A stretch of DNA of 64,000 nt from a virus: positions 1-64,000 of IMG/VR virus record IMGVR_UViG_3300022939_000016, one strand, 5' to 3'. The stretch's first letter is position 1; each line of letters opens with the position of its first letter. The notes under the pieces are model-generated. The model ran no database searches. It was not told the origin of the DNA and saw only the letters and a list, made by a program, of their open reading frames with translations. Positions 49,322 to 58,067 of this stretch are shown piece by piece. Both the position numbers and the translations under genes were made by a program.

Positions 49322-50887
49322 CTAAACTTCGTGAATTTTCTCAATAATAAAAGACGAGTCGTTTTTAGCAACAGACCCGCATAGAATTAAATTATTACCT
49401 TCGTATAAAATGTATTTATATTTTTGCTTTGTTTTCGGAAAAGCTATAACGCTGTCTAGTACGCAGGTGTCGTCTTCTATGGTTAAAAACGACATTATTT
49501 GCCCCTTTGAGTCTCCCTTGCTTATTTTATAATCTGACACTCGCTGTATATTAGCTACCACGCATAAGTTCTGCCCATGTTTGCCATTAATTATTTCCTT
49601 GCAAGTTGTGTTGGCGGCAGATGTATCTGAAACGTCTATTTTTGATAATGTTATTGGGCAGCCCAAAAACTTTACTTCTTGGTCAATTATCCAAGTTGGT
49701 TCATCTTCCAAGCTGTATGGTGGATTTTCTAATAAATTTACTTCATTGTTGATGATCTGTTTCCTTTCTTGTTTGCTAGTTCCTCCCCCCTCTTTCTTTG
49801 TTGGAGCTAAATCTATAAGTGCAGATGTAAAATCTTTCCACTTTTTACTTTCATAGTTGTTAGCAAGCCATTTCTTTTCTGCTTGAGTCAAAACCCTGTA
49901 TATTTCGTAATCGTATAGAGCCTTATTCCTCGTGACCTTGCCGTTAAAGTCTCTAAAGAAACCTATAGATGCCAGAGCCTTAAAGGCAGTAGAATTAATA
50001 CGAGGAGAGAAAAACAATAGCAATTCCACCCATGAAAACTTTGTTATTTTTTTATCCAATTCTAATTCTGATTCTAATATTGACCTTAGTACAGAATCTC
50101 CAGTTTTTCCTGTTAGAGATTTGATATCCTTAATACCAAAATATATTTTATGTTTTTTTGCATTAAACTTTTCTTGATAATTAGCAATGCTAGGCGTTTT
50201 GGTATGAATTTCAAAAAGCTTTGCTTCTGAAACTAATTCATATATCTCCTGATGCGGATCTTGCTTCTCGTTAGCGTAATATAAGTAAGATAGAAAGAAT
50301 TCTTCTGGATTGTGGGCCTTTTGATACGCACTCCAATATGAACATACGGCGTATGATATACTGTGAGACTTGTTAAAGGCGTAACGTGACGATGCCTGAA
50401 TCCATCCAAAGATTTGTTCTGCCTCTTCCTTAGTTACAATCTTGGCCTTCTTAGCTCCAGCTATGAACTTTTTCTTAACCTTAGCCATTAGGTCAGCCTT
50501 TTTCTTTCCGATGGCTTTACGAAGCTCGTCAGCTTCTTGTAGATCGAATCCAGCGATCTTTTGGGCGATACGCATGGACTGCTCCTGATAAACCAGAACG
50601 CCATATGTTGGTGCTAGGATTTCCTCTAACGCTTCATGCAAGTATGTTACTTCTTCACGGCCATGCTTACGGTCAATGAAGTGCTGTGTCATAGACTTAC
50701 CATCAACATAAGCCTTGAGGCATCCCGGCCTAATAATTGCAATAAGTGCGGACAGTTCTTCGATATTACTTGGAGCAAGTTTCTTTGACCACGATTTACC
50801 AAGGTTGCTTTCTAGCTGAAAGACACCTTTAGTTTTACCGTCTGCAAATAGTTGCCAAGTTTTCTTGTCATTATATTCCATTGTCAT
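49322..50887 (-). CDS. dnaE: DNA polymerase III alpha, C-terminal half (split DnaE)
   Basis: A 521-residue protein that begins where the other half ends. It carries the finger and later parts of DnaE: VFQLES at residues 22-27, FIDRKHGREEV, APTYGVLVYQEQSM, LRKAIGKKK and FNKSHSISYAV. A C-terminal OB-like segment starts near NLCVVANIQRV. The catalytic Asp residues are on the other half (52,058-53,617). No intein sequence is present at its N-terminus. It starts at an ATG overlapping the preceding gene by 17 bp. The two halves presumably assemble into one polymerase. Confidence 0.88.
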   Translation of the reverse strand: MTMEYNDKKTWQLFADGKTKGVFQLESNLGKSWSKKLAPSNIEELSALIAIIRPGCLKAYVDGKSMTQHFIDRKHGREEVTYLHEALEEILAPTYGVLVYQEQSMRIAQKIAGFDLQEADELRKAIGKKKADLMAKVKKKFIAGAKKAKIVTKEEAEQIFGWIQASSRYAFNKSHSISYAVCSYWSAYQKAHNPEEFFLSYLYYANEKQDPHQEIYELVSEAKLFEIHTKTPSIANYQEKFNAKKHKIYFGIKDIKSLTGKTGDSVLRSILESELELDKKITKFSWVELLLFFSPRINSTAFKALASIGFFRDFNGKVTRNKALYDYEIYRVLTQAEKKWLANNYESKKWKDFTSALIDLAPTKKEGGGTSKQERKQIINNEVNLLENPPYSLEDEPTWIIDQEVKFLGCPITLSKIDVSDTSAANTTCKEIINGKHGQNLCVVANIQRVSDYKISKGDSKGQIMSFLTIEDDTCVLDSVIAFPKTKQKYKYILYEGNNLILCGSVAKNDSSFIIEKIHEV

Positions 50888-51407
50888 ATTCTTGATTCTT
50901 AGTTAAACATAACTCTTCAAACGTTTTACATCTAAATTCTTCAAATTTAGGTATAGTATCTTCTTCTGTCTTGTAACCGTAGTTTATCGAACCCTGTTTG
51001 TTTGTAGGGTGTATGCTTACCATTTTAATCCAATTTTTTTTAGGCAATGCGTAATACATTACATTTTGTTTTATGGAGTTGTATACAACTACTCTTAGAG
51101 TTCCATGTTTTTCTTTTCCCCCATGTGAAACAACTCTATCGACCAATCCTCTTTTCCTGTTATTTATAGTAGAAGATTTACAATCGCTTCCGTCGCTAAA
51201 GTCCATGTGGTGACAATCTATTCTCTCGTACCCACCAACGTATGACATCGCCTCTTCTAATAGTAGAGAAACATCAAACCATTCTGGATTAATTTTTTCG
51301 ATGTTAACAGCTTCTGCAAAAGTTGGATGATAAGGTATAATTACTTCCTTTATCAATATTTGCTTTTTTGTTTGTGTCAACGCGCTATTTAATGTAGAGA
51401 TTTCCAT
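50871..51407 (-). CDS. Unknown protein between polymerase halves (possible nuclease fold)
   Basis: A 178-residue protein. I start it at the ATG at 51,407, overlapping the exonuclease by 23 bp; an upstream alternative start would add six residues. The central segment IDCHHMDFSDGSDCKSST followed by LRVVVYNSIKQNVMYYALPKKNW resembles a D-x(n)-K nuclease core I recall from conserved phage hypotheticals, but it cannot be called with confidence. It overlaps the polymerase C-half start. A polymerase accessory role or a mobile insertion are both open. Confidence 0.5.
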   Translation of the reverse strand: MEISTLNSALTQTKKQILIKEVIIPYHPTFAEAVNIEKINPEWFDVSLLLEEAMSYVGGYERIDCHHMDFSDGSDCKSSTINNRKRGLVDRVVSHGGKEKHGTLRVVVYNSIKQNVMYYALPKKNWIKMVSIHPTNKQGSINYGYKTEEDTIPKFEEFRCKTFEELCLTKNQEYDNGI

Positions 51408-52065
51408 CTGCAAACGCCCTTTCAAATTCGATGTTTTGGTAAACTGCTCTATGTGTTTTCAGCAGCTTTATGAATATGTTAGCGGTGTCTTTAACGTCCT
51501 GTAAGGCATCGTGAGCATTTTCCGAAGATAAGCCCATGCGCTCACGTAAAGAATCCATACTAATTGATTTAACGCTAGGATCACTCTCAGTCCACAAGAA
51601 AACATTATCCATAAGATCCACTTTATATACTTTGCTAAACAGTTTTTGCTGCAATCTTCCATCGTCCCAAGGTCCATATTGCCTGCATAATCGATTGATA
51701 ATTACCATATCAAAACCAATGATATTATAGCCCACGGGAATTGGGGCGAAGAAAGGTTCACCCTTCCAGTTGTATTGATCAACAAATTTTGTAAACTTAT
51801 TCCAAACAGACTTTAAAGCAGGTGCTTTAGATAACCCCTCTCTGGTTTTACCAGTGACCTTTAAGGCTCCTTCTTCAATTGGATCTATTCCGGCAGCAAT
51901 TGCTTCGTCATCATCAAGAATTGGTTTAATTTCACTATTAAAAGTTCCCTTAAGCGTTAGGCTTCTTCCATCAAGAGCCACTGCGGCTATCTGTGTAGGC
52001 TGTGTTTTGTTAGGATTGCGAGATCCTGTTTCAAAGTCAAATACAATATAATCCCTATTAGCCAT
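51385..52065 (-). CDS. DEDDh 3'-5' exonuclease (proofreading, DnaQ-like)
   Basis: A 226-residue protein with all five DEDDh residues: D10-F-E12, D119 (NIIGFD), H185 (AHDALQD) and D190. This is the DnaQ/epsilon type that removes misinserted bases for DnaE polymerases. GGAG precedes the ATG, which overlaps the N-half stop by 8 bp. Placement between the two polymerase halves, together with a PHP domain that lacks its metal ligands in the N-half, suggests it supplies proofreading. Confidence 0.85.
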   Translation of the reverse strand: MANRDYIVFDFETGSRNPNKTQPTQIAAVALDGRSLTLKGTFNSEIKPILDDDEAIAAGIDPIEEGALKVTGKTREGLSKAPALKSVWNKFTKFVDQYNWKGEPFFAPIPVGYNIIGFDMVIINRLCRQYGPWDDGRLQQKLFSKVYKVDLMDNVFLWTESDPSVKSISMDSLRERMGLSSENAHDALQDVKDTANIFIKLLKTHRAVYQNIEFERAFADGNLYIK

Positions 52066-53617
52066 TTTTTATCTCCTGTATTTTCATTAGTTTATCTAGG
52101 AGATTAATTCCTAGAACATCAAACTTTACATGACCTAGAGCTTCTAAGTCAGACATTTCCAATCCTGCGATCTTTTCTGACGATCCTTTCTGTTTAACCA
52201 TTGGACACACTTGGTGTAGAGGATCTTTTGATATGACAACGCCAGCGGCATGTTTGCCTTGAGTCTTAAAAGTCCCCTCAATGTCTATGGCCTGCTGGAA
52301 ATATTGGGCATAATCACCTTCTAGTTTTCCATTTTCCAGAATGTGACAAAAATCCCTCAACTCATCAGCACGATTCAATAATGACCAACGAATAATAGAT
52401 CTATCTTCATCATCCATATCTGCAAGTTGGTCAGAAATATCTGCTTCGTTTGGTATACTCTTTGTTATAGCGTTCATCTCGCCAAAAGAACAAGCGTCAT
52501 TTATGCGCAGCACTTCTTTTATTGCGCTTCGCCCTTGCAGTCTACCAAACGTAATCATTTGACTTACATGATCCTTGCCGTATTTACCCTTGAGATAATC
52601 TATAACATCATCACGCCTCTTTCCCGGAACGTCCATGTCAATATCTGGTAGAGATACGTGACCATCAGTGTTTCGTCCAGCATTGTAAAATCTTTCAAAC
52701 AGTAAGTCGTATTCCACTGGGTCAATTTTTGTAATTCCAATTAAATATGATATCAAGCATCCAGCTGCCGATCCTCGTCCCGGACCAGCCAAGCATCCCA
52801 TATCATGCTCTACGTGCCTGATAATATCCTGCACGATGAGGAAGTAGCCAAATAGATTTGCATCTTTAATGACTTGTAGTTCTGAATTAAATCTATCTAG
52901 ATATTTCTGCTTATCTTCTGGCTTCTTTACTTTACCAGTGTCAATAAGATGACGTTTCCAGCCTTCTCTGGCAAGCACCTTGAGGTAATCTTCTTCAGAT
53001 AATCCTTCTGGACAATCGAACTTGGGAAGCATGGGAGGACTGAGAATATCATAGTCTTCACATACTTCATAGATATGCTGCAACTCCTTTGTTACTGCAA
53101 CGGGTTGTATACACTTGTCATCGTGCGTAAAGTATTGCGATACCGCTTTGTCCAGTTCGTTCTTGCGAAGCTGTTTTTGTATTTTAGGCAACGTGGTCTT
53201 TAGTGCTGAACATAATAATACTCTATGTAAACCAGCCTGTTTAGAATCAACATAATAGCTTGGTTGAATATTTTTACTTATAGATATGAGATTGTCCCTT
53301 GACATAATCTCTTGACAGAATTTTATATTAACATTTCCATCTTCGTCTAAAGATGATACCATTTCTATTAAGTCAAACCATCCATCTTTATTTCTCGCAA
53401 AGACTGCATTATTGTCAAAGGAGCAGCCAAGGATTGGCTTAACACCAACCTTCTTGCAAGCCTGAAAAAACGAAACACAACCAGAAATAGATTTGTAATC
53501 TGCAATACCACATGCTGGATAATCATTATCAGCACAAATCTTGGCAAGTTCAGTTGGTTTTGAGAATCCTTTTAGCAAACTGTAATGTGTAAAATTACGC
53601 AATGGAAACCAATTCAT
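52058..53617 (-). CDS. dnaE: DNA polymerase III alpha, N-terminal half (split DnaE, catalytic)
   Basis: A 519-residue protein with the PHP and palm parts of DnaE. The catalytic residues are all here: D325 and D327 in LPDIDMD and D500 in VKFDVLG, with AGPGRGSAAG near 278 as the nucleotide-binding loop. The protein stops soon after D500, where full-length DnaE continues into the fingers, and the missing part is encoded separately at 49,322-50,887. In the PHP domain the usual H-x-H near the start is replaced (NFTHYS), and the region before the palm is about 75 residues shorter than in E. coli. A sigma70-like promoter lies just upstream. No intein. Confidence 0.9.
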   Translation of the reverse strand: MNWFPLRNFTHYSLLKGFSKPTELAKICADNDYPACGIADYKSISGCVSFFQACKKVGVKPILGCSFDNNAVFARNKDGWFDLIEMVSSLDEDGNVNIKFCQEIMSRDNLISISKNIQPSYYVDSKQAGLHRVLLCSALKTTLPKIQKQLRKNELDKAVSQYFTHDDKCIQPVAVTKELQHIYEVCEDYDILSPPMLPKFDCPEGLSEEDYLKVLAREGWKRHLIDTGKVKKPEDKQKYLDRFNSELQVIKDANLFGYFLIVQDIIRHVEHDMGCLAGPGRGSAAGCLISYLIGITKIDPVEYDLLFERFYNAGRNTDGHVSLPDIDMDVPGKRRDDVIDYLKGKYGKDHVSQMITFGRLQGRSAIKEVLRINDACSFGEMNAITKSIPNEADISDQLADMDDEDRSIIRWSLLNRADELRDFCHILENGKLEGDYAQYFQQAIDIEGTFKTQGKHAAGVVISKDPLHQVCPMVKQKGSSEKIAGLEMSDLEALGHVKFDVLGINLLDKLMKIQEIKNG

Positions 53618-53656
53618 TCAATATCCTTATTTCAAAGTAAGTCCTGTCAACAATTT

Positions 53657-53685
53657 ATTATAGCAATCGAACCATTTTTTTGCAA
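53657..53685 (-). promoter_or_regulatory. sigma70-like promoter before the polymerase genes
   Basis: Reading the - strand, TTGCAA (53,685-53,680) and TATAAT (53,662-53,657) are separated by 17 bases. It is 40 bases upstream of the polymerase N-half start, in a 71-base gap, one of the few real gaps in this operon. AGGA before the ATG is the ribosome-binding site. Confidence 0.6.
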
Positions 53686-53688
53686 ATT

Positions 53689-54351
53689 TTAAACCCACCA
53701 ATCCAAAATCATTTCTGGCAAAGTGTGTGTGTTTGGAAAATCAAGCCCATCAACTGGGAAAGCAGATGTTTCTTTTTCTGGCTCTTCTGAAAATAGGTTT
53801 TTGTTTACATATGTACACTCTAAAACTTGAGGAATGCCTTCTTCGGTTAGCTTCTTGTGGTTATTTCCGTGCATGTGTATCAAGTAAAAGTATTTATTTA
53901 TTTTGTCAAAGATTTCTTTTATGTTTTTATTTTTCGTAACATGTGGATAAAAATGAAATTCTATAATCATTTGCCAAACGTTAGAGAAAAATCCTTCATA
54001 AGAAGATAAGCAATCGAATTCTGACCCTTCTATGTCCATCTGAATTACTGTTGGTAGTTTATGTTCTATAACGTTCTCTAGATTGTCTACCCTTTCCTTA
54101 ATGAAGAAAACGTTTTCTTCTTTAGATGCCAGATCGCAAGATCCTTGAAGGTCATAAATTTTACATTCAAAGTTTTTTCGTTTATTGTGTTTTAAAAAAT
54201 CTTCTTCAAAGCCGGTTTGATTGCTACATCCCAGCGACAACAATCTTTCAACCTGAATTAAATTTCCGGCTACTACATAACCACCATCTCTGTTTGGCCC
54301 CAGTCTTATTTTGTTTCTATATGCGTATGGAATTAGCAATTTTTTTAACAC
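53689..54351 (-). CDS. FkbM-family SAM-dependent methyltransferase
   Basis: A 220-residue protein with a GTG start preceded by AGGA at 6-base spacing. RLGPNRDGGYVV, the acidic loop MDIEGSE at 105-111 and LIHMHGNN fit FkbM-type methyltransferases, which modify sugars or glycans. The substrate is unknown. It lies near the GT2 gene, so capping or decorating a phage- or host-made glycan is plausible. Confidence 0.75.
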   Translation of the reverse strand: MLKKLLIPYAYRNKIRLGPNRDGGYVVAGNLIQVERLLSLGCSNQTGFEEDFLKHNKRKNFECKIYDLQGSCDLASKEENVFFIKERVDNLENVIEHKLPTVIQMDIEGSEFDCLSSYEGFFSNVWQMIIEFHFYPHVTKNKNIKEIFDKINKYFYLIHMHGNNHKKLTEEGIPQVLECTYVNKNLFSEEPEKETSAFPVDGLDFPNTHTLPEMILDWWV

Positions 54352-54360
54352 AAACTATCC

Positions 54361-54603
54361 TTATTGTTGAAGTGAATTTTTAGAATTTTTAATTTCTTCT
54401 TCATGATCAACAAAATCAATTTCCAACTTATGCACCAGCTTGCTGCCAGCATGTCTGTAAAAACATGGCAAGATTCCATGTATGCATAAATAAATTCCGG
54501 CCCTAATACATCCAAGGCCGTGGCCAACCGCAAACACAAAGTGTTCACAGTAGGTCATGTTATTTTTAGAAAGATGTTCTTTCCATTTTTTTGTTAGAGT
54601 CAT
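54361..54603 (-). CDS. Small membrane-associated protein, DUF6356-like
   Basis: An 80-residue protein. TYCEHFVFAVGHGLGCIRAG and the following hydrophobic stretch up to GILPCFY resemble a phage-rich small family (DUF6356) as I recall it. Residues about 20-48 could form one membrane segment. The C-terminus is acidic and charged. Function unknown. Confidence 0.55.
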   Translation of the reverse strand: MTLTKKWKEHLSKNNMTYCEHFVFAVGHGLGCIRAGIYLCIHGILPCFYRHAGSKLVHKLEIDFVDHEEEIKNSKNSLQQ

Positions 54604-54606
54604 ATA

Positions 54607-55464
54607 TCACCAAGCACGACACGACCAATAACGAGCTTTCCATTTTGGACCCGGATTATCACAGTTATGTCTAGCCCTGAAGCTTTTTCTTCTCTTTGGA
54701 TTGTCCTTCTTAATTTCCATATTAGGATCGCCAAAGTTGACTTTAACTACGTTACCCTTGTCGTTCTTGACATATACGCTCATTTTCTTGGGACCATCTG
54801 GAGTTCTAAAAGGCTTATTTAGCTTTACCTTGCGACCTTGATATTCTACAGCATAAGATTCTTCTTTTTCAGTTTCTCTAACGTCTGTATATTTCATGTA
54901 ATCGTATGCTGACGCGACATGGGCTTCGGCTTTAGAGATATTATCTTGAACCCAAGCTTCAATTTCCATGTCTTCTGTCATCATGTTGTAAAGCTCCATA
55001 GCTTGCGATGCAATCTTTTTCAATTGAGCCTTAGACATTCCTCCCTCTCCACCTTCTCCAGACTGGGCTTTTTTCCAAGCTTCTGGATCTGGCCTGTCTT
55101 TGTCACCTCTTTTGGCTGGCTTATAGTTTTTTCCTTCACGTTCTTTCTTTTTGCGAATATTTTCCCAAAGACCGGGACGATCAGCTGCCACATCCCATTC
55201 TACCACATCTTCACCAAAGTCAACATATTCTGCGTCAGGGGGAGCATAAAAATTATTTTCTGTAATTTCTTCTTCGTATCCATATTCATTGAAGTAAAGC
55301 TCAAAGTCTGCCTGAGCAACCGTGCTTAAATCTTCCGACGCTTTGCTCAAGCATATAGAAGTTCTTTGTTTTGGTGCATATTCTTTTTTCATCGTTTCGT
55401 CGCTCATGCACCTAGACAAAAACTCTGTCCTTTCTTCGCCATTTTTTTTATTTGGAATTGGCAT
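54607..55464 (-). CDS. MPIP-family conserved phage protein
   Basis: A 285-residue protein. I start at the ATG at 55,464, as GGAG lies six bases before it and the resulting N-terminus, MPIPNKKNGEERTEF with the RCM-x5-M-x2-EY pattern, recurs in phage head or protease-linked proteins. A start 4 residues earlier is possible. The acidic middle part leads to a C-terminal basic motif (FGDPNMEIKKDNPKRRKSFR) with Cys residues that I also recall from phage genomes. Function unknown; a virion or core role is a guess. Confidence 0.5.
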   Translation of the reverse strand: MPIPNKKNGEERTEFLSRCMSDETMKKEYAPKQRTSICLSKASEDLSTVAQADFELYFNEYGYEEEITENNFYAPPDAEYVDFGEDVVEWDVAADRPGLWENIRKKKEREGKNYKPAKRGDKDRPDPEAWKKAQSGEGGEGGMSKAQLKKIASQAMELYNMMTEDMEIEAWVQDNISKAEAHVASAYDYMKYTDVRETEKEESYAVEYQGRKVKLNKPFRTPDGPKKMSVYVKNDKGNVVKVNFGDPNMEIKKDNPKRRKSFRARHNCDNPGPKWKARYWSCRAW

Positions 55465-56323
55465 TCTGCTCTCCATTGGTTTTTATAGCCTGTTTTAGTA
55501 TCATGTTCAATCTTCTTTCGGGAATTCTAGTCTTAAAATTTTCATATATTTCCTTAATCATGGGGTGTTCTGGATCTTGTTTAAGCTCCATCCAGCCCAA
55601 GAAATAATTCCATATTCTATCTTCTAAGGACAGCTTATAAGGCACTCCATCAGGCCTTCCAAATCTATGCAACCATTTAAACTCAGGCAAGCATATTGCC
55701 TTGCCTCCATTTTGCCTAAATTTTTCATGTATGTAGCCCTCTTCTCCCCCGAAGCCTCTGAATTCCTCATTAAATCCTAGCCAGTTTTTTGTTTCGCATG
55801 AAAAAGTTCCAAGACCCATCATGGGAATTTCAAATGGTTTTCCCGACTTAACGCCTTCTTCGTTTTTGGCCCACTGTCCATACATGTCTCCACCCCAAGT
55901 TGGCTTAAAGTGGGTGGCAAAGCCCACATGGTTATCGTACATCATGGGTCCAGATACAATGTTTTTGCAATCTGTATTTTTCTCATAATAATTCATTAAG
56001 GCATCTATACTGCCGACAGGAAATAATACATGACAATCCATCGAGATGCAATATTTCCCTTTTGCGTTTTTAAAGATTTGATTTCTAGATGCTGTTGTTG
56101 TTTTTTCAGTATATGGTATATACCTTACCTTGTTCTTTAGCCAGCCCCCTACAACAGATTGCAGTTGTTTTCCATGCCTTCCTGATGGATTGTTATCAAT
56201 AATGATTATTTCTGTGGTTGGCTCTCTAGCAATTTTGTGATATAATAATAATGATTGTATACTAAAGTACACGCCGTGGTAATCATCGTATGTGGCCATC
56301 CCAATCGTTAGTTTTTTTTCCAT
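55448..56323 (-). CDS. GT2-family glycosyltransferase
   Basis: A 291-residue GT-A protein. LTIGMATYDD and EIIIIDNNPSG at the N-terminus, a metal site of the DxH form (D96-C-H98), and GFGGEEGYIHEKFRQ later fit family 2 transferases. No membrane segment. It overlaps the MPIP gene by 17 bp. Donor and acceptor are unknown. Confidence 0.8.
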   Translation of the reverse strand: MEKKLTIGMATYDDYHGVYFSIQSLLLYHKIAREPTTEIIIIDNNPSGRHGKQLQSVVGGWLKNKVRYIPYTEKTTTASRNQIFKNAKGKYCISMDCHVLFPVGSIDALMNYYEKNTDCKNIVSGPMMYDNHVGFATHFKPTWGGDMYGQWAKNEEGVKSGKPFEIPMMGLGTFSCETKNWLGFNEEFRGFGGEEGYIHEKFRQNGGKAICLPEFKWLHRFGRPDGVPYKLSLEDRIWNYFLGWMELKQDPEHPMIKEIYENFKTRIPERRLNMILKQAIKTNGEQNANSK

Positions 56324-56337
56324 GTTTTCCTCTTTTC

Positions 56338-57363
56338 TTAGCCGGGAGCTTCGTAAAAACCTATGTCAAAACCCTCTCTAGTGCAATTAGCAATGGTTTT
56401 TTCCATTCCGTGTTTTTGCAGATGGTTCTCTATATACATACACATATTTTGATCTGAGTCTTTCCAATTGTTTTTGCAAAAATGGCACAATTTAGTGCAT
56501 TTCCAGTGACTTCTATCGCTAGAAATGGGTCTGGGTGTATCATTTTTCTGTATTTCTTCAAATCTATCTTTCAGCATATTCAAGAATTTTTTCTGATCAG
56601 ATTGGTCAAAACACATAGAAAATGGACCGCCATCTTTAATGAAGAAAATGCTCATAATAGCTTGTTTATATTCTGGGAATAGTTTAGAGATGGCATAATT
56701 ATAAAGCAGCAGTTGCGGATCCGAGCATAGTTTTTCATATGTTTTTTCTTCTCCCGTCGCCCAGTCTAGTCGCCTTCCCGTTTTCCAGTCTATTACCTCT
56801 ATTGTTTCGTCGTCTACTTTGGTAACTAAATCTATAGTACCCTTAATTGCCAGTTGGCCTTTTACCGTTTTTCCGTCTGGCATTTTATATTCAAACTTGG
56901 CCCAGTCTTCTTCGATTGGTATATCAAAATGAGGTTCTGGTTCAAGAACGTCTCGTTGTCTGGGATCAAATTGTCCAGCGTTGTACTTTAATGTCTTCCA
57001 TATTAAGTTATGGCACATGTGTTTATCGGACATGTCCCAAGAGTGTACCGATGAGCCAGTGTAAAACTTAAAACTTGCATCTAAAAGCTCGTCGATTAGC
57101 TCTTCTGACATTAACTCAGAGCGCCTACACTTAATCTCTTTCAGTGCATCGTCTTTTATCTTTAAATATTTTACTCTTGCGCTTGCGTCTTGGTCGGCCT
57201 TTTTAAGGCCAGCTAGACACTCCATGACTTTGTGGACAATCGTGCCAAGTTCGGCCTTTTTACCACTTACAGACTGATGCCCAAGAACATATGTTATAAA
57301 GTACTGCATTTGACAGTAGGCATAGTTATTGTAACTCGATGATCTTACGTATGTAATTAGCAT
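56338..57363 (-). CDS. RecB/Cas4-like PD-(D/E)XK nuclease with Fe-S cysteines
   Basis: A 341-residue protein starting at the ATG at 57,363, which overlaps the preceding stop (TAATG) and has GGAG before it; a TTG 12 bases earlier is less likely. The nuclease core is visible as LGTIVHKVME, DLVTKV and IEVIDWKTG. Cys at residue 17 and a C-terminal cluster C289-x3-C293-x2-C296 with C308 resemble the iron-sulphur site of Cas4, AddB and related nucleases. The likely role is processing DNA ends in recombination. Confidence 0.75.
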   Translation of the reverse strand: MLITYVRSSSYNNYAYCQMQYFITYVLGHQSVSGKKAELGTIVHKVMECLAGLKKADQDASARVKYLKIKDDALKEIKCRRSELMSEELIDELLDASFKFYTGSSVHSWDMSDKHMCHNLIWKTLKYNAGQFDPRQRDVLEPEPHFDIPIEEDWAKFEYKMPDGKTVKGQLAIKGTIDLVTKVDDETIEVIDWKTGRRLDWATGEEKTYEKLCSDPQLLLYNYAISKLFPEYKQAIMSIFFIKDGGPFSMCFDQSDQKKFLNMLKDRFEEIQKNDTPRPISSDRSHWKCTKLCHFCKNNWKDSDQNMCMYIENHLQKHGMEKTIANCTREGFDIGFYEAPG

Positions 57364-58067
57364 TAATTTCTCCAAATATGATTCATGAGCAATGTCTGTT
57401 CTTGTAGTTCTGATATATTGTATCCCTGATTATCAATAACGTAGTCAAATATATCCCAGTCAAAAACGTCTTTATTCAACGCTGACTCACATGCATGAGT
57501 ACTCTGCTTTGTGTCTCTGGTAAGCCTGATGACAAAACCTCCAGCGTCCTTGATTGCGTGAACTTCGTTTGGAAATCTTACATCTGGTATTACAGCGATT
57601 ACAGACTGCTCTTCTTCAATAGTTTTCATAGTTCTGTCTAGCCATACAGTGTCTTTAATTTCTCTCATAATGTTTGTGCCAAAGTGCTGCAAAAACTCTC
57701 TTGCTGTCATTCCATATTTTGTATAGGTATTTTTATCTTCGTCGGTTCCGTAAGCCTGCTTAGGCTCAAAATCAAAAAGGTCTACACAAATCATTTTCAG
57801 GTAATCTGCAAAGTGATGTATCTTGATGTATGGCCAAATGTTATATTCAGCATAAGAAACAAAATCATCATCTCGCCTGAGCAAATCTAATATCCCCCAG
57901 CCACTAACATTGTTTTTATTAGTAGTTAAGATATTTAATTGGCCATTGTCGTCTATTCTGTAGTCTTGAACCATGCCCAAGCTCTTTAAGACATCTCCGT
58001 TAATAATGTTTGCAACAGTATTTTTCCCGGATTGCTTTCGTCCAGATATTCCTATAATTTTGGTCAT
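57363..58067 (-). CDS. Deoxynucleoside monophosphate kinase
   Basis: A 234-residue P-loop kinase. GISGRKQSGKNT at residues 6-17 is the Walker A motif; DVRFPNEVHAIKDAGG is the characteristic motif of T4 gp1-type dNMP kinases. It should supply dNDPs for phage replication. It is coupled to the primase gene by ATGA and to the RecB-like gene by TAATG. Confidence 0.85.
   Translation of the reverse strand: MTKIIGISGRKQSGKNTVANIINGDVLKSLGMVQDYRIDDNGQLNILTTNKNNVSGWGILDLLRRDDDFVSYAEYNIWPYIKIHHFADYLKMICVDLFDFEPKQAYGTDEDKNTYTKYGMTAREFLQHFGTNIMREIKDTVWLDRTMKTIEEEQSVIAVIPDVRFPNEVHAIKDAGGFVIRLTRDTKQSTHACESALNKDVFDWDIFDYVIDNQGYNISELQEQTLLMNHIWRN

Noticed and set aside
52058-53617. Split intein at the end of the polymerase N-half
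   Set aside because: The protein ends IQEIKNG with no Cys-led intein block, and the C-half starts directly with polymerase sequence.
54345-54548. Second small - strand ORF of 67 codons
   Set aside because: It overlaps the DUF6356-like gene in another frame and has no ribosome-binding site.
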